A DNA stretch of 64,000 nucleotides from Larix kaempferi. Its lineage: Eukaryota; Streptophyta; Pinopsida; Pinales; Pinaceae. The notes below the pieces were generated by a model that worked only from the letters and a program-made list of their open reading frames with translations, was not told where the DNA came from and searched no databases. The DNA is taken from the NCBI GenBank assembly GCA_027924585.1, contig BSBM01001448.1, forward strand, positions 1,984,001 to 2,048,000, read 5' to 3'. Position numbers and translations under genes: made by a program. Positions 44,640 to 55,934 of the stretch are shown here, one piece after another (position 1 is the first letter of the stretch; every line of letters begins with the position of its first letter).

Positions 44640-46100
44640 ACAACCATTGAATCTTAGGAAGGTTAACATTAGGACAGAGGAGAACCCAAAATTTTTGAAT
44701 GTTGAGGACTACTAGGATGAAGAAATGATGGAAAAGGTCACAGACCTATTGCATGAGTTCCAAGATTTGTTCCCTACGAAGTTTTCTGAAATGAAGGGCA
44801 TATTGGGGGATCTAGGAGAGATGAAGATTCCATTGAATCCAGATGCGAAACCAATTAGGCAGTGACTGTATCGACTGAATCCGCGACACAAGGAAAGGGT
44901 CAAAAATGAACTTGACAGAATGTTGGATGCTGGAATCATTGAGCCGATCGAAGAATCAGAATGGATTAGTCCCATGGTGGTGCAAGATAAGAAGACTGGT
45001 GAGGTTCGGATTTGCATTGACATGAGGATGTTGAATGATGTGTGTATGCATGATCCTTTTCTGACTCCATCACAGATGAGGTACTGGAAGGAGTGGGTGG
45101 TCAAGAAATGTATTCTTTCACAGATGGTTTCTCTGGCTATCACCAAATCAGGATTGCAAAAGAGGATCGTCACAAGACAATGTTTGTGACTGAATGGGGT
45201 TGTTTCCAGTATACTGTGATGCCATTTGTGACAAAAGAATGCACCTGCGGTATTCTCCTGCATTGTTGTCGCTGCATTTAGAGATTTCATTCAGAAGTTT
45301 TTGCAAGTCTATATGGATGACTGGACAGTTTATGGATTTATCAACGACCATCTGGAAAACCTGCGACTGATGATGGAGCGATGTAGACAGCATCAGATCG
45401 CGCTGAACTTGAAGAAGTGTATTTCCTGCGCACCGTTTGGGATGTTGTTGGGTCACATTGTTTACAAGCAAGGATGGTTGGTTGACCTAGCAAATATTGC
45501 GGTGATTTTGAGCTTGACACAGCCTACAAATGTAAAGCAGTTGAGAACGATGCTGGGGCACATGGGGTAATACCGCAAGTTTATCCGTGGTTATGCTATG
45601 ATCACAGCTCCTATGGAAAAATTGCTAAAGAAGGATGCAGTATTCTTATGGAGTCCAGAATGTCAAGTAAGTTTCGAGACGCTAAAGGATAAGATGGATT
45701 CTACACCGATATTGGTATTTCTTGATTGGGGAAAGGAATTCCATGTCCATGTGGATGCATCGTCGATTGCGCTAGGTGTGGTGCTCGCACAACTAGGAGA
45801 AGGAGATCTTGACCACCCGATTGCTTTCGCGAGTCGGAAGTTGTCATTTGCAGTTAGAAATTATACAACTATCGAGAGGGAAGGTCTGGCAATGGTATAT
45901 GCACTATAGGAGTTTAGGCATTACCTATTGGGGGGTCATTTCAAAATGTTCACAGACCATTATGCTTTTAAATATCTGGTTAATAAGCCTGTGTTGGGGG
46001 GGAAGATATGTCGTTGGCTACTTCTCTTTTAGGAGTTTGATTTTGAGGTAATTGTGAAGGTAGGTCGCTTGAATGCAGGGCCAGATCATTTATCGTGAAT
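44640..46100 (+). pseudogene. Element A reverse transcriptase and RNase H
   Basis: RT motifs: ELDRMLDAGIIEPIEESEWI, RICIDMRMLND, TDGFSGYHQIRIAKED, the catalytic YMDD (in VYMDDWTVYG) and LGHIVYKQGW. RNase H follows with HVHVDASSIALGVVLAQ, the TIEREGLAMVYAL segment and the MFTDHYAF motif. The fingers-palm region (45093-45281) lies in another frame, between two indels. Stops at about 44865, 45570, 45907, 46030 and 46096 mostly match CGA or CAG decay. Confidence 0.85.
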
Positions 46101-47450
46101 TGAGATAGGTGAGGAACCAACAAATATTGAGGATGGGTTTCTAGATGTGCAACTTTTTCGAGTTGAGGTGGATGATGACTACTATGAAGAAATAATTCAG
46201 TTTTTGGTGATGGGAACCACACCAGAGGAGTTTACCACCAGCCAGAAGAAGCAGTAGATGGTTAAGGTCGTGGACTTCCAGTTGATTGTCGGACAACTTT
46301 ATAAACTAGGACCCGATGAGCTCTTGCGACGTTGTGTTCTACCTCATGAACAAGGGAAGATATTGGCAGAGGTACATGCGGGAGTGGCTGGTGGATACTA
46401 ATAAGGTCGCACCACTGCTAGGAAGGTGCTTCGCGCAGGGCTTTGGTGGCCCACTCCGCATAATGATGCAATGGATTATGTGCAAAGCTGGGACGCCCGT
46501 CAATGAACTGGAAAAATATCAAGGAGGGATGAGATGCCGCTAATACCTCATCTAACATTGCAGCCATTCGATAAATCGGATGTGGACTTCGTGGGCCCAA
46601 TCAACCCACCTAGGAAGTGAACTGGTGCACAGTACATAATCACAATGACAGATTATTTGACAAGGTGGATGGAGGTCGCACCAGTTGTAGATTGCACCAC
46701 TGCGACAGCAGCGTGATTCTTGTTTGACAATATTGTTACTCGATTTGGATGCCCAAAGGTATTGATGAGTTATCAGGGGAGTCACTTCATCAATCGCACA
46801 GTCAGTGCATTGGCAGGAGAGCTTTAGATACAACATAAGAAGAGTACTCTGTATCATCCTCAGGAAAATGGAACAGTGGAGGAATTCAACAAAGTGTTGG
46901 AACATGTGCTTATAAAGGTTTGTAACGCGAACTGCAATGACTGGGATTTGAAGATTCCAACAATATTGTGGGCTTATCGCACCACTTGTAAAAGATTGAC
47001 GAGACAAGCACTGTTCAAATCGGTGTATGGGAAAGATGCAGTCATGCCTATGGAGTACATTGTTCTGATTTTGTGCATAATGGTTGCGACAGGCATGGAA
47101 GACGAAGCAGCATTAGAGGAACGACTGGTGCAGTTGGTGCAACTCGAGGAAGACCGTTTTGTTGGATGTTTTCACTAGCGCGTCAAGAAGGATTGACAAA
47201 AAGCTTGGCATGATCGCCATATTAAAAACAAGCAATTTCAGCAAGGCGACTTGGTGCTGCTATATGACAACAAGTTCATGAAGCATCCAAGTAAGATACA
47301 TATGCATTGGCTAGGTCCATATTTCATTAATTCCATTCTTTAGGAGGTGCAGTACAGCTGCAGCAATTCGATGGAGAAATGCTATCAAAACTAGTGAATG
47401 GTAGCACATTGAAGCCCTACAAAACGGGCCCGGAGCCGTGCGATTCTTAA
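46101..47450 (+). pseudogene. Element A integrase
   Basis: A degraded zinc region (around AEVHAGVAGGY) is followed by the core: DVDFVGP (first Asp), LMSYQGSHF, where the second catalytic Asp is replaced by Tyr, and GTVEEFNK (Glu). The C-terminal part includes ILWAYRTT, VYGKDAVMPMEY and GDLVLLYDNKF with a GPYF module. Stops are frequent. The lost second Asp would abolish strand transfer even without the stops. Confidence 0.82.
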
Positions 47451-47957
47451 GGCATTGCGCAAGAAAAAAAATGATAAGATGCTAGGTAGAAGGATGGAAT
47501 AACAATAGGGAAAGGCTTTGCAAGTCGGAGAGATGGTATCACAGTTAGGAATCCAGGCTACGACAGTCGCAGGGCCGTGACATAGTCAAATCAACAATAA
47601 ATGAAGACAGTTAAAAGGAGTTTACTCACGACGCTCGTCGAAGTGACATGTAGTTATGGCAGATCCAACCGTTAGATTGACAAGATTGGCGACAGATTCA
47701 GGCAGTTAATGCATGATTTGGTCATGATGATCGACGTGACTTGGTCATTATGATTGAGGGATCGATTTGGTGCTATAAGAACGGGTTGAGGCCAGTCAGA
47801 AGCCATCATTTTGTAAGGTGTTAATTGAGCAGAGTAGTGTTGATTTGAATTGTGAAAGGCTGAGTAGAGTTGCAGAGCGGAGTTGCATTGTGTTGAGCGA
47901 GTTTCCAAGTAAGGTGAGGTTGAGAAAAAATTGGGTGTTGCGGGTCATCGGTGTAGC
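47451..47957. other. Element A spacer between integrase and accessory ORF
   Basis: About 500 bp without a recognised feature. Short ORFs in several frames have no family resemblance. Confidence 0.4.
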
Positions 47958-50385
47958 ATGCAGAGTGAACCAGACACGGTTGAGATTTCAAGTGAACAGG
48001 ACTCACCCATCGTCCCTGTAACCATTGAGGAGGAAGTTTCTAGTATGCCGGCTGGGTCATCGACAATCTCGAAGAAGAGGAGGGTTGGGCAGTAGCCTAG
48101 CTCCTTGGGGCCAAAGAAGAGGCATATGAGAACATCCACCCACTTAGAGGAGGAGGTACCTGCACAGACAATTCCATCAAGCCCTACAGAATGGGGTATC
48201 CATTGCGGATATCCTTGGGTATGTACCTCCCTGTTGACATGGTGCGTAGCCCGGGAAGCTTACCTAGAACCAAAGATACCAAGTCAGGATGCCAGCGATA
48301 CCATAAGGCATGGTATGCACCACATACATTCTGCCTGCGCTGATGCAAATGAAATATGATGACGATGATCTGCTGGCATTGAGGGACATTATGGAGGAAC
48401 CATATGTACCAAGAGTAGTAGTTGGAGGTGGCATGACACCACGCATTCCACACGATTGGGCGCATAGACTAGGTAAAGCAGGTCTAATGGGATTAATCAA
48501 CATGTCGCATTTTGGGCGGTTAACTGAGGAAAATGCCTGCGTAAAGCAGTTTTTGTCATGTTTTCACAACGGGATTTTATGGTTGGATAGATCGGTCACA
48601 GTCATAGTAGATCTTATTTCAGAAATCATGGGATTTCTTCAGGATGGTCCAAACCCCTCGTAGTATTTCCAAGGAAAAAATAATGATAAGAACCTCGCGG
48701 CGAGGTTGAGGACGCGTTATGACTTAAAGCGTGATGGACGAGCATACCGCATCGACAACATCAATGATCAAGCAGTGCGCATTGGGGCACGGATTTTGGC
48801 TGCTAAACTAGTCCAGAATAACCGACCCGACCAAGGAAACTCATGGGTCATTGCATGCATCGAGTTGTGGGCACAAGGGGTACAAATGAACGGGTTGCTC
48901 TTCTTGGTGAACGAGTTGACAGAGGATGTGGTGGCAGTACAGGTGGGAAAGCAGTCATTTGCATATAGCTTGTTGTTGATCTTAATCGTGCTCGTAGATT
49001 AGATGGAGCTCGATGACTATTAAGGGATGGAAGTAGATGCGGTGAAGGTTTGTAAGGGAGCACGCTACCATAACCTTTGGTGGGTGCAGGAACTTGAGCG
49101 GCTTAAGGACTGCGCAGCGTAGTTCTGGTTCTACTGGGAGGCACTGTAGGTGGCATTTGAGCATGTTCTGTGATTGTCTCAAGCATCCGTAGCGAAATAT
49201 AAATGGATTTCGTGGGCTGTGATTGGCCCACACACCATTCATGTGCAAGCACAGCATGATCCGGGGAGGCAGTGGTTTTCGACACCATACAAATTGTCCA
49301 ATCAGGAGCTGGATGCGATCGTTGACGATTGGCCTGCAGAATGGAAAGAACCGGTTAGTGTGGAAGAAGAATCGATGGAGCCACCAATAGATGCGCTAGA
49401 GATGGACCAGCAAAATAACCATGATTTGTATCAAGAGTCATCGTGGACACCCACTGATGAGGATGTAGAGTGCAAGGTTGAGGAGGGCAGAACAAAGATG
49501 CGTTATGAGCGGGGTATGACAAGTGGCGCAACCCCAGAGATGGAAGTGAAGCTGAACCAACTTATTGAGGCCTTAATAAATGAAACAAATGCAACAACTC
49601 AAGCAATGAAGACGCAGGCAGTAGAAGGTTTCAGCGAGGTAAAAACTCAACTTGATTCCTTATTTGATGTTGTTTTGAAGAAGGCATCGGAGGTAGCGAT
49701 TGTGCAGGACTTTGGCTCAATTAACACTGGGACGCAGGTTCAAAATGTGCAAATTCCACCAACTGCGATTGTGACCAACAATGAGGCGCTTAATACTTAC
49801 CTGCAGTAGTTACAATTTTTGTCCATCAACATCAATGTTCTATCCTTGTAGACTTTGGTGCATATGCAGACGGTTTCCATCCAGGAATTGGCAGATAGGG
49901 AACAAGATATTAGCTGTTAATTCTTGCAATCACAGGAGAACGAGGTAGTAGCCCTAAAAGAAGTAGAATAATTAAAGGAGAAGGCGGTTACAACGCGGGA
50001 AGTGGTAGAAGAATTGGAGGACAAGCAAGAGCAGCTGATTGCAGAGAAAGTTAGAGCAATCGAGGAGATGAAGAAGGAAGAGGACTGCTTGACGGTGAAG
50101 AAAGAAAATATCTAGGATAGCAGAGTGCAGTTGGATGAGGAAATTGATGATGCCTGCCAGAATCTATTGGAGCCCACCATAGCGTTCGATGTGGTTGAAA
50201 GAGCACAACGACTTGGGGTTGTCATTGCCCAGTTGCAGCAAGACAATGCCGACTTACTGGTTTTGACACAACCAAGCACACCGCTGAAGCAAGTAGCCGA
50301 AATGAAAAGCGCCATGGAGGAGTTGGAGACCCCGCTAGGAGAGTTGGAGCAAGAGGCAACAAAAGTAACTGAAGCGACTGCATAA
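47958..50385 (+). pseudogene. Element A accessory ORF (env position), unrecognised
   Basis: The frame starts at ATG 47958 (MQSEPDTVEISSEQ). The N-terminus is acidic, followed by two basic clusters (SKKRR and PKKRHMR) resembling a bipartite nuclear localisation signal. After one frameshift between about 48250 and 48310 the frame continues through 50385 with several stops. The central region has FLSCFHNGILWLDR and DLISEIMGFLQDGPNP, then KLVQNNRPDQGNSWV. I believe this matches the 'putative plant transposon protein' type found in gypsy elements. The C-terminal third (49,920-50,385) is a long E/K/Q-rich coiled coil (EELEDKQEQLIAEKVRAIEE). Its role is unknown; envelope-like function is not indicated because no membrane anchor is clear. 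Confidence 0.6.
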
Positions 50386-50756
50386 TTTTGGGGGTGCCAA
50401 GTCTACAGAGCTAAAGGAGGTACAACAGTGCATTGTAAGGGCCCAAGAATGTCAGCGGAAGTGCAGCACACAGTTGGTTGAGTTCCAAGATATTGGCGCG
50501 TAGCTTTCTATCAAGGCATTCTCTGTGCTGCAGGCTGTGCAAGAAGGCAAGAATAAAGTTGCTGATAAGTTGGTTGAGCATCCATTAGCGCATGAATTGA
50601 CAGAGAGTTAGGATATCGATGCGGTGGTCAAGGAGCAAGCCAGGGAGATCAGCCAACAGTACGAGGATTTCGGGCTCAAGATCAACGAGTACACCATGTC
50701 CAGCTGACGTGGCTCAAGGGCGAGCCACAAGATTGTGATGGGATCCTATTGGAAGG
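50386..50756. other. Element A 3' untranslated region
   Basis: The coiled-coil reading continues faintly (for example KEQAREISQQYEDF) in another frame to about 50,700. A purine-rich GGAAGG precedes the LTR at 50751-50756 and could be a degenerate polypurine tract. Confidence 0.4.
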
Positions 50757-51022
50757 TGAGTTTGGATGAGTGAACTACCCAGCATCGCAGATGTTGTGCA
50801 AGGTCAAAGATGTCGTGAAAGGAGGAAAGCAGCGCACAAGTCGGAAACAATAGTACTTTATGTATTTTTGGGTCATTTTGGATTGCATTGCGCCGGATAA
50901 GGTCATTCTTTTGTAGATTTTGTTAAGAAGTGGTTAGGCGGTTTCCTAAGTGGACCATAAATGTAAAGGAATCCTATAAGTAGATGTAGAAGTGAAAGTG
51001 TTAGGATAAGCCATAGAAGAGT
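50757..51022 (+). mobile_element. Element A 3' LTR, first 266 bp
   Basis: Starts TGAGTTTGGATGAGT and contains the TATA-type box CTATAAGTAG (50974-50983). Homology with the 5' LTR is followed to AGT at 51022, where element C begins. The 5' copy continues at the same point with CATTATCATG, so C inserted inside this LTR. The rest of it must lie beyond the window. Confidence 0.8.
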
Positions 51023-52496
51023 TGTCGAGCACCCTATATGCAGATAGATTATTACCAACACACAGAGCATATGAGATTTATTGTCAACCTGAGAAAGTCT
51101 TTTTATTTCAAAGGATAAATGCACAGTCTATGCTTAAACACCAAATCACTATAATTGAATACTGTTATTCTCTAACAACTATGTTCATCCCAAAGAGCTG
51201 TGTAATCCAGTTGCTGTCTAATTACTATAATTTCAATTCCTTTCTACCATGCATCAACAAGAAATAAAATAAGATTCAAAGACAATTGCAGATACAAAGA
51301 AATCCCATTCACATCCTAGAACAAGTAACTCACTTCTTCAATCTGATCACTCTTGAAAACCATAACCAGAAACTGAATATTAATCTAGAAATTCAATTGC
51401 AAAGGATTGAGTTCAGCTGCTCTAAGAGATTGAATTACAAGGATGAAAATCAACAGTCATAACAGGAAAAATAAATTGCAGAGGCTCATGGGATCAAAAC
51501 TTAACTGCGAGATGAACAAGGCTGTGTATAATTGTCACATGAATTGCATAAAGTTTCTACTCAGTCGACTGTCACCCTGTATTACTTGCCAATTTCAAGG
51601 AAACATAATCTTAATTATAATGGAAATCCACACCAAAATTACTACTGCTGCGTACAAAAGAAATATCATAAACAAAACATCACACAACAGTAAATTAAAG
51701 AGTCCTAATTTAACTCAGCAATCTCTGTGGAAGACGGTCCCATCCTTCACACAAAGATGCTGGCTGAACAACGTATTCCTTTAACTCAGAGGTAACTCCT
51801 TATATTAACAGAAGAATGATTACACAGTTTGCCTTTAATGCTAATAAAATAGATAGATTATGCATTGTTCAACCCCCTGGGTCCAGGCAGCTCCCCATAT
51901 TTATATATGCAAATCATAACATCCAATTCTATTAACGGGAAGCCATGAAGATATCTGATCTTCAGGCGCCCTAAATGATACAAGCTGTTACAAATGTGGC
52001 ATAATAAGGATATAGAAAAATATGAGTAAGTTGTTGATTGGCCCAGGAGTGGCGATCTTTTCAGATCACAATTAACTCGAGCAGTAAACAACTAAAAGAT
52101 CTCCAATTATGGCGCATTCTGTTATAGCTACCCTGTTCACAGCTCTGTCTAGAATGTTGCATTAGAACCACATGCATTAATTGATGATTGGAACCTCGAG
52201 GATCCCTTTTTGCAGCGAGCATCCCTCCTCTCAAGACTTGTTCAGCCCCACCTTCCTGCAGTCCACTTATCTCAAACTTCCTTCATAAATCAAATCATAT
52301 TAGCAAAATTGAGAGATACATAGCCTTAATTATCACAATCATAAGCATTAATAATATAAAGCAATGATCAGTCATACCTTGGCAGCTTGGGGAAATAAAG
52401 TGAGGACAACAGGACTGATTACATGATAAATGGTGTAGGACAAGGGAAGGAAAGGTGATCAAGGATGATTAAAAGGGGCCAATTCTGGGCTCAACA
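51023..52496 (-). mobile_element. Element C 3' LTR (1,474 bp)
   Basis: On the minus strand it starts TGTTGAGCCCAG (52496) after a clear polypurine tract and ends GGTGCTCGACA (51023). A TATA box (TATATAAATA, minus) lies at 51898-51907. Its first 561 plus-strand bases match the start of the other LTR at 63440. The flank AGAGT (51018-51022) would be one target-duplication copy; the other lies outside the window. ORFs inside are not genes. Confidence 0.92.
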
Positions 52497-52508
52497 TATC
52501 CCCCCAAC
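52497..52508 (-). other. Element C polypurine tract
   Basis: GTTGGGGGGATA on the minus strand, immediately before the 3' LTR start, is the expected plus-strand primer site and defines the LTR boundary. Confidence 0.8.
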
Positions 52509-52548
52509 TACCCTGTTGCATGTCCTCATGCAACAACCTGCATCATTC

Positions 52549-55405
52549 AGAATCTGAGTCCTGTACTGAGCTCTATCCATGGAGAGAGGAAAAAATTGTA
52601 GGGAAACTCAGGCACCTCATCTGTCTTTAAAAAGCCTCTGTGAGTAACCCAATACCTTCCAGCATCACTACTCCCCTTCCAATACTACCTACTGGTGTCT
52701 GGAAATGCAGTTGGTGCAGGTGGAAATCACTTCTTCTTGCAGTCTCATCATATGTTGTGCCTGGGGAGGACTTGAAAGGAAATCTTTAATCTGAATCCAA
52801 ATCAATGACATTTCTAGGAGGTAGAAGCACTGGTTCTTGTGGGGCAGTGTCTTCCAGCACATCTAAGTCTAATAAGAGAGTTGCTGGTTCTTGTGTAACA
52901 ACAACATCCTTTAGACTCTCTTCAGCAGCTACCTTCATTGGTTTTAGAGACATTGGTTCTTGTGTAACAGTGTCTTCTTTGTCCTTCTACTGCTGAGATT
53001 GGATATCCTTCTGATTATGCAGCTCCTCCTCCAAGATTTCGGTGTCACCTGGGCATGGTGTCTGTACCTATTCATCTAGACTCCACTGTGTATCGGGGAT
53101 GATATCCATTCCAGGGTTACCTTCCAAATGAAATTCAGGAGTTCCTGCTGCAGCCTCGAAGGATGTTGGTTCTTGTGTAGCAACATCCTGGCTTGCCTCT
53201 TCATCCTCCTGTTGTTGCAACTCTTCTCCTATGAGCTCCGTGTCATGGGAACTCTCTGGGGTTACAACCCAGAGTTTATCATTAAATTCTAGGGTGTCCT
53301 CTATTCCAGGTTCTTCTCCCATATGCTTGGCCGATTGGACAGGTATACTCAGGTTTGTTGGTTCTTGTGTTACCGCACCCTGTTCAAGTTTATCAATGTC
53401 CTGCCCTTGTGGCTCATCTTCTAGAATTTCTGTGTCATGGGAACATTCTGGGGTTACAGTATAGAATTCCTCATTAGGCTCTAGAGTGTCCCCCATCCCC
53501 GGTTCTTCTCCCATCTGCTCCATAACCTCTGTGTCGTGGGAGCATTCTGGGGTTTCAGTCAATTCTTTATCCCCATCATCATACATGAGTTCATCCCTTA
53601 GCTCCTCTATCACAGGATTGGTGGCAGCTTCAACAAGGATGTGTAAAGATGCTGGTTCTTGTGTGGCAACATCTTCTTTTTCTGCAGCTTCCTCTATTGT
53701 AGCTGCAGGCTGTTGTGCTAAGAAGGTACAAAGTATAATCTTGTGGCCTGCTTCCTTGAAGATTTCTCCACAGGTGGGACAGAGTACTCATTCATCCTCC
53801 TTTCCAGGCTCAGCAGAATCTGATCCCTCCAGTTGGTCTGCAGCCTCTACCAATGTATACATTTTTCTTTCTCCTTGTTTTCTGCAGGTTTCCTTCCACA
53901 TTTCCAACTCCCTTCAAAGTACTTGGAGGTCTTCTTTTAATAGTGCATTCTCAGCCAGAAGTCCTTCAATTCTGGGTTCTTCCTCCACTGGCCTTTGTGG
54001 AGCATCCATTGGTCTTGGTACAAGGATCGAGGGCTCAACCTGTGCCTCTAGGGTTGTCCATCTTTTTCTAGCTGGCTCTGCTGCTGTAGCTGATCGAGTT
54101 CCTTTCTTTTTGATTGGTGCGGTTATGCTAAATTCATTGATTGATCCCTTTCTTTTCCTTTGTGGTGTTTTCTTTTGTGGAGCTGGTATATAGGGATTCA
54201 CAGCTGAGGTCGAAGGAATGTTTTCTTGCCTCTCATGCTATTCTTCTTCAATTAAAGCTCCTCCTTCCCACTCAGGTGAGGATTCAATAGTTACCAGCTC
54301 AATGTTTTCTTCTATTGCCCTGGCTCTATCACCTTCAGGTTCAATTGTCGCAGCATTTAATGCTGCTCCAATTTCACCTTCTGCTATCGGAGCTACCCTA
54401 TTGTCTGGATTTTCCAAAGGGTTTTTATCTACACCCTCCCCGGATGGCTCTGCTTGTGATGGAGTTTCATCCCCCAATTGTTCTTCTTCTAATGGAGTTT
54501 CATCCCCCCCAAATGGCTCTGCTTGTGCCCCCGGTTGTTGTTCTTCTACTATAGTTTCATCCCCCCTAGATGGTTTTGCTTGTGCCCCCGGTTGCTATTC
54601 TTCTACTGTAGTTTCATCCCCCCCAGATGGCCCTGCTTGTGCCCCCGGTTGCTGTTCTTCTTCCATTTCATCCCCCCCCAACTTCAATGGAGGGACTCCG
54701 GTCCTCCTGTTGTGGTGGAACTCGTATCTGCTGTAATGGGACAACCCGCAAGGGGGAGGGTTGCTGAGATCGGGTTGTGAATTGTTCCCAGGTTATATGA
54801 TGCTAGGCAAGGGTTCTTACAATTATTAATTTGATAAGGCCATGGTGGGTGAGGGAGGAAAGTGGATGCTTAGCAGACTGGACAAATGCTGCCATATGAC
54901 GCAAGTCATGCAATAGATAATATGGAATGTTTATTAAAATGCCATGGCGGAGATGAGAAAGTAAATGGAGTTCAGAATTATACACAGTTCGATATCTACC
55001 TTCACAAGTGATGTACTTCTTGATAAAGACAGCAACCTGGTCCCATGGCCGCGACAATGAGTGCATTGCGATCCCTCTTCTTGATGATTCTACTTGCTCC
55101 CCCTCCATTAAAAATGCTTCCCGTGCAGTCGTCGTGGGGACTCGTCAGTTAAACCATGGCTTTCCCACCAGCGGGATAGCAGTAACCTTGGATATAATGG
55201 CCTTGGAGACTTCTATGCACAGCCCCCACACCATGGAGTGAGTTTTGGTGAGGTTTAAAGCAAACTGCAAGGCTGCTTCCTGATTGAATCCATCTAGTCT
55301 CTCAAAGAATTCGAGCCAGCCAGCGGCTTGAAAGATGGCAAGAACCTGAAGACTTTTTCTGAGTTCCTGTGTATTCACAGGTTCATGATGAACTGGAATC
55401 CCCAT
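52549..55405 (-). pseudogene. Element C accessory ORF (env position) with internal repeats
   Basis: A sense frame of about 900 codons with several stops, downstream of pol. The N-terminal part (55405-54800) has the globular pattern AAGWLEFFERLDGFNQEAALQF, then AIISKVTAIPLVGKPW, close in layout to the central domain of the element A accessory protein. Next come three to four tandem units of about 20 residues (PGAQA-P-GGDET-VEEQ; 54480-54700), a basic cluster QKKTPQRKRKG (nuclear localisation type), and a short coiled coil (GLLAENALLKEDLQVL). A strongly acidic C-terminal half carries repeated TPECSHDTE and VATQEP motifs. A CPTC motif is seen near 53775. No membrane segment is clear. Function unknown. 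Confidence 0.6.
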
Positions 55406-55934
55406 GGTCCCGGCTGCAAGCTGAAGTTGCTATCCCACAGATGGTAGGATCCGAGAATGGGAGTTGCAGCATAGAGGATGCACGAATCGCTGAGCGAAGA
55501 CGTTGAGAGAATGGGCAAATTTGGAAAGTTGAGCACAGAAAAATGTTCAAAATTTCCATGCCGAATTGGGGAAGGTGGCAGTTATTAGTGTTTACATCGT
55601 ATGAGGGAAAGGTTTAATCAGGCATAATGGTAATACGAGTAAAGGTATGACTGATATTGTTTAAATGATATCAACACTTAATCATGTGATAAATCAAAGC
55701 CATACCTCATAAGACTGTGCGTCGGATAACCTGCGGAGAATGGTGGAGCGTGTAGTTGGTGACGTTGTGGAACCAGACTCGTGCACAGTCATAAATAATG
55801 CAATAATTCCTTCTGCTAGTGAAACACAAACCGTCGCGTCCTCGGGGTCGAAATGACGAGTTCACTTGCACGACTGGGATGAATCAGACCCATAGTTTAG
55901 CAGGTTTGGAGCAATTCTTCCATTAACACGGGAG
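55406..55934. other. Spacer between accessory ORF and satellite
   Basis: About 530 bp without a recognised feature. It may contain the leader of the accessory ORF. Confidence 0.4.

Larger units (their letters stand above)
24826..51022 (+). mobile_element. Element A: old Ty3/gypsy element, host of the nest
   Basis: Two related segments in the same orientation (24826-25137 and 50757-51022) are parts of its LTRs. Between them, once element B is removed, lie gag, protease, RT/RNase H, integrase and an accessory ORF, all on the plus strand (40438-50385). The 3' LTR is interrupted by element C and must continue beyond position 64000. The LTR parts are only about 85% identical by eye (very diverged in the first 100 bp, close in the rest) and all genes carry stops, so A is the oldest of the three. 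Confidence 0.8.

Noticed and set aside
53486-54193. 235-aa plus-strand ORF in element C 3' region
   Set aside because: It is antisense to the accessory ORF, and its Ser/Cys-rich sequence is the complement of the acidic repeats.
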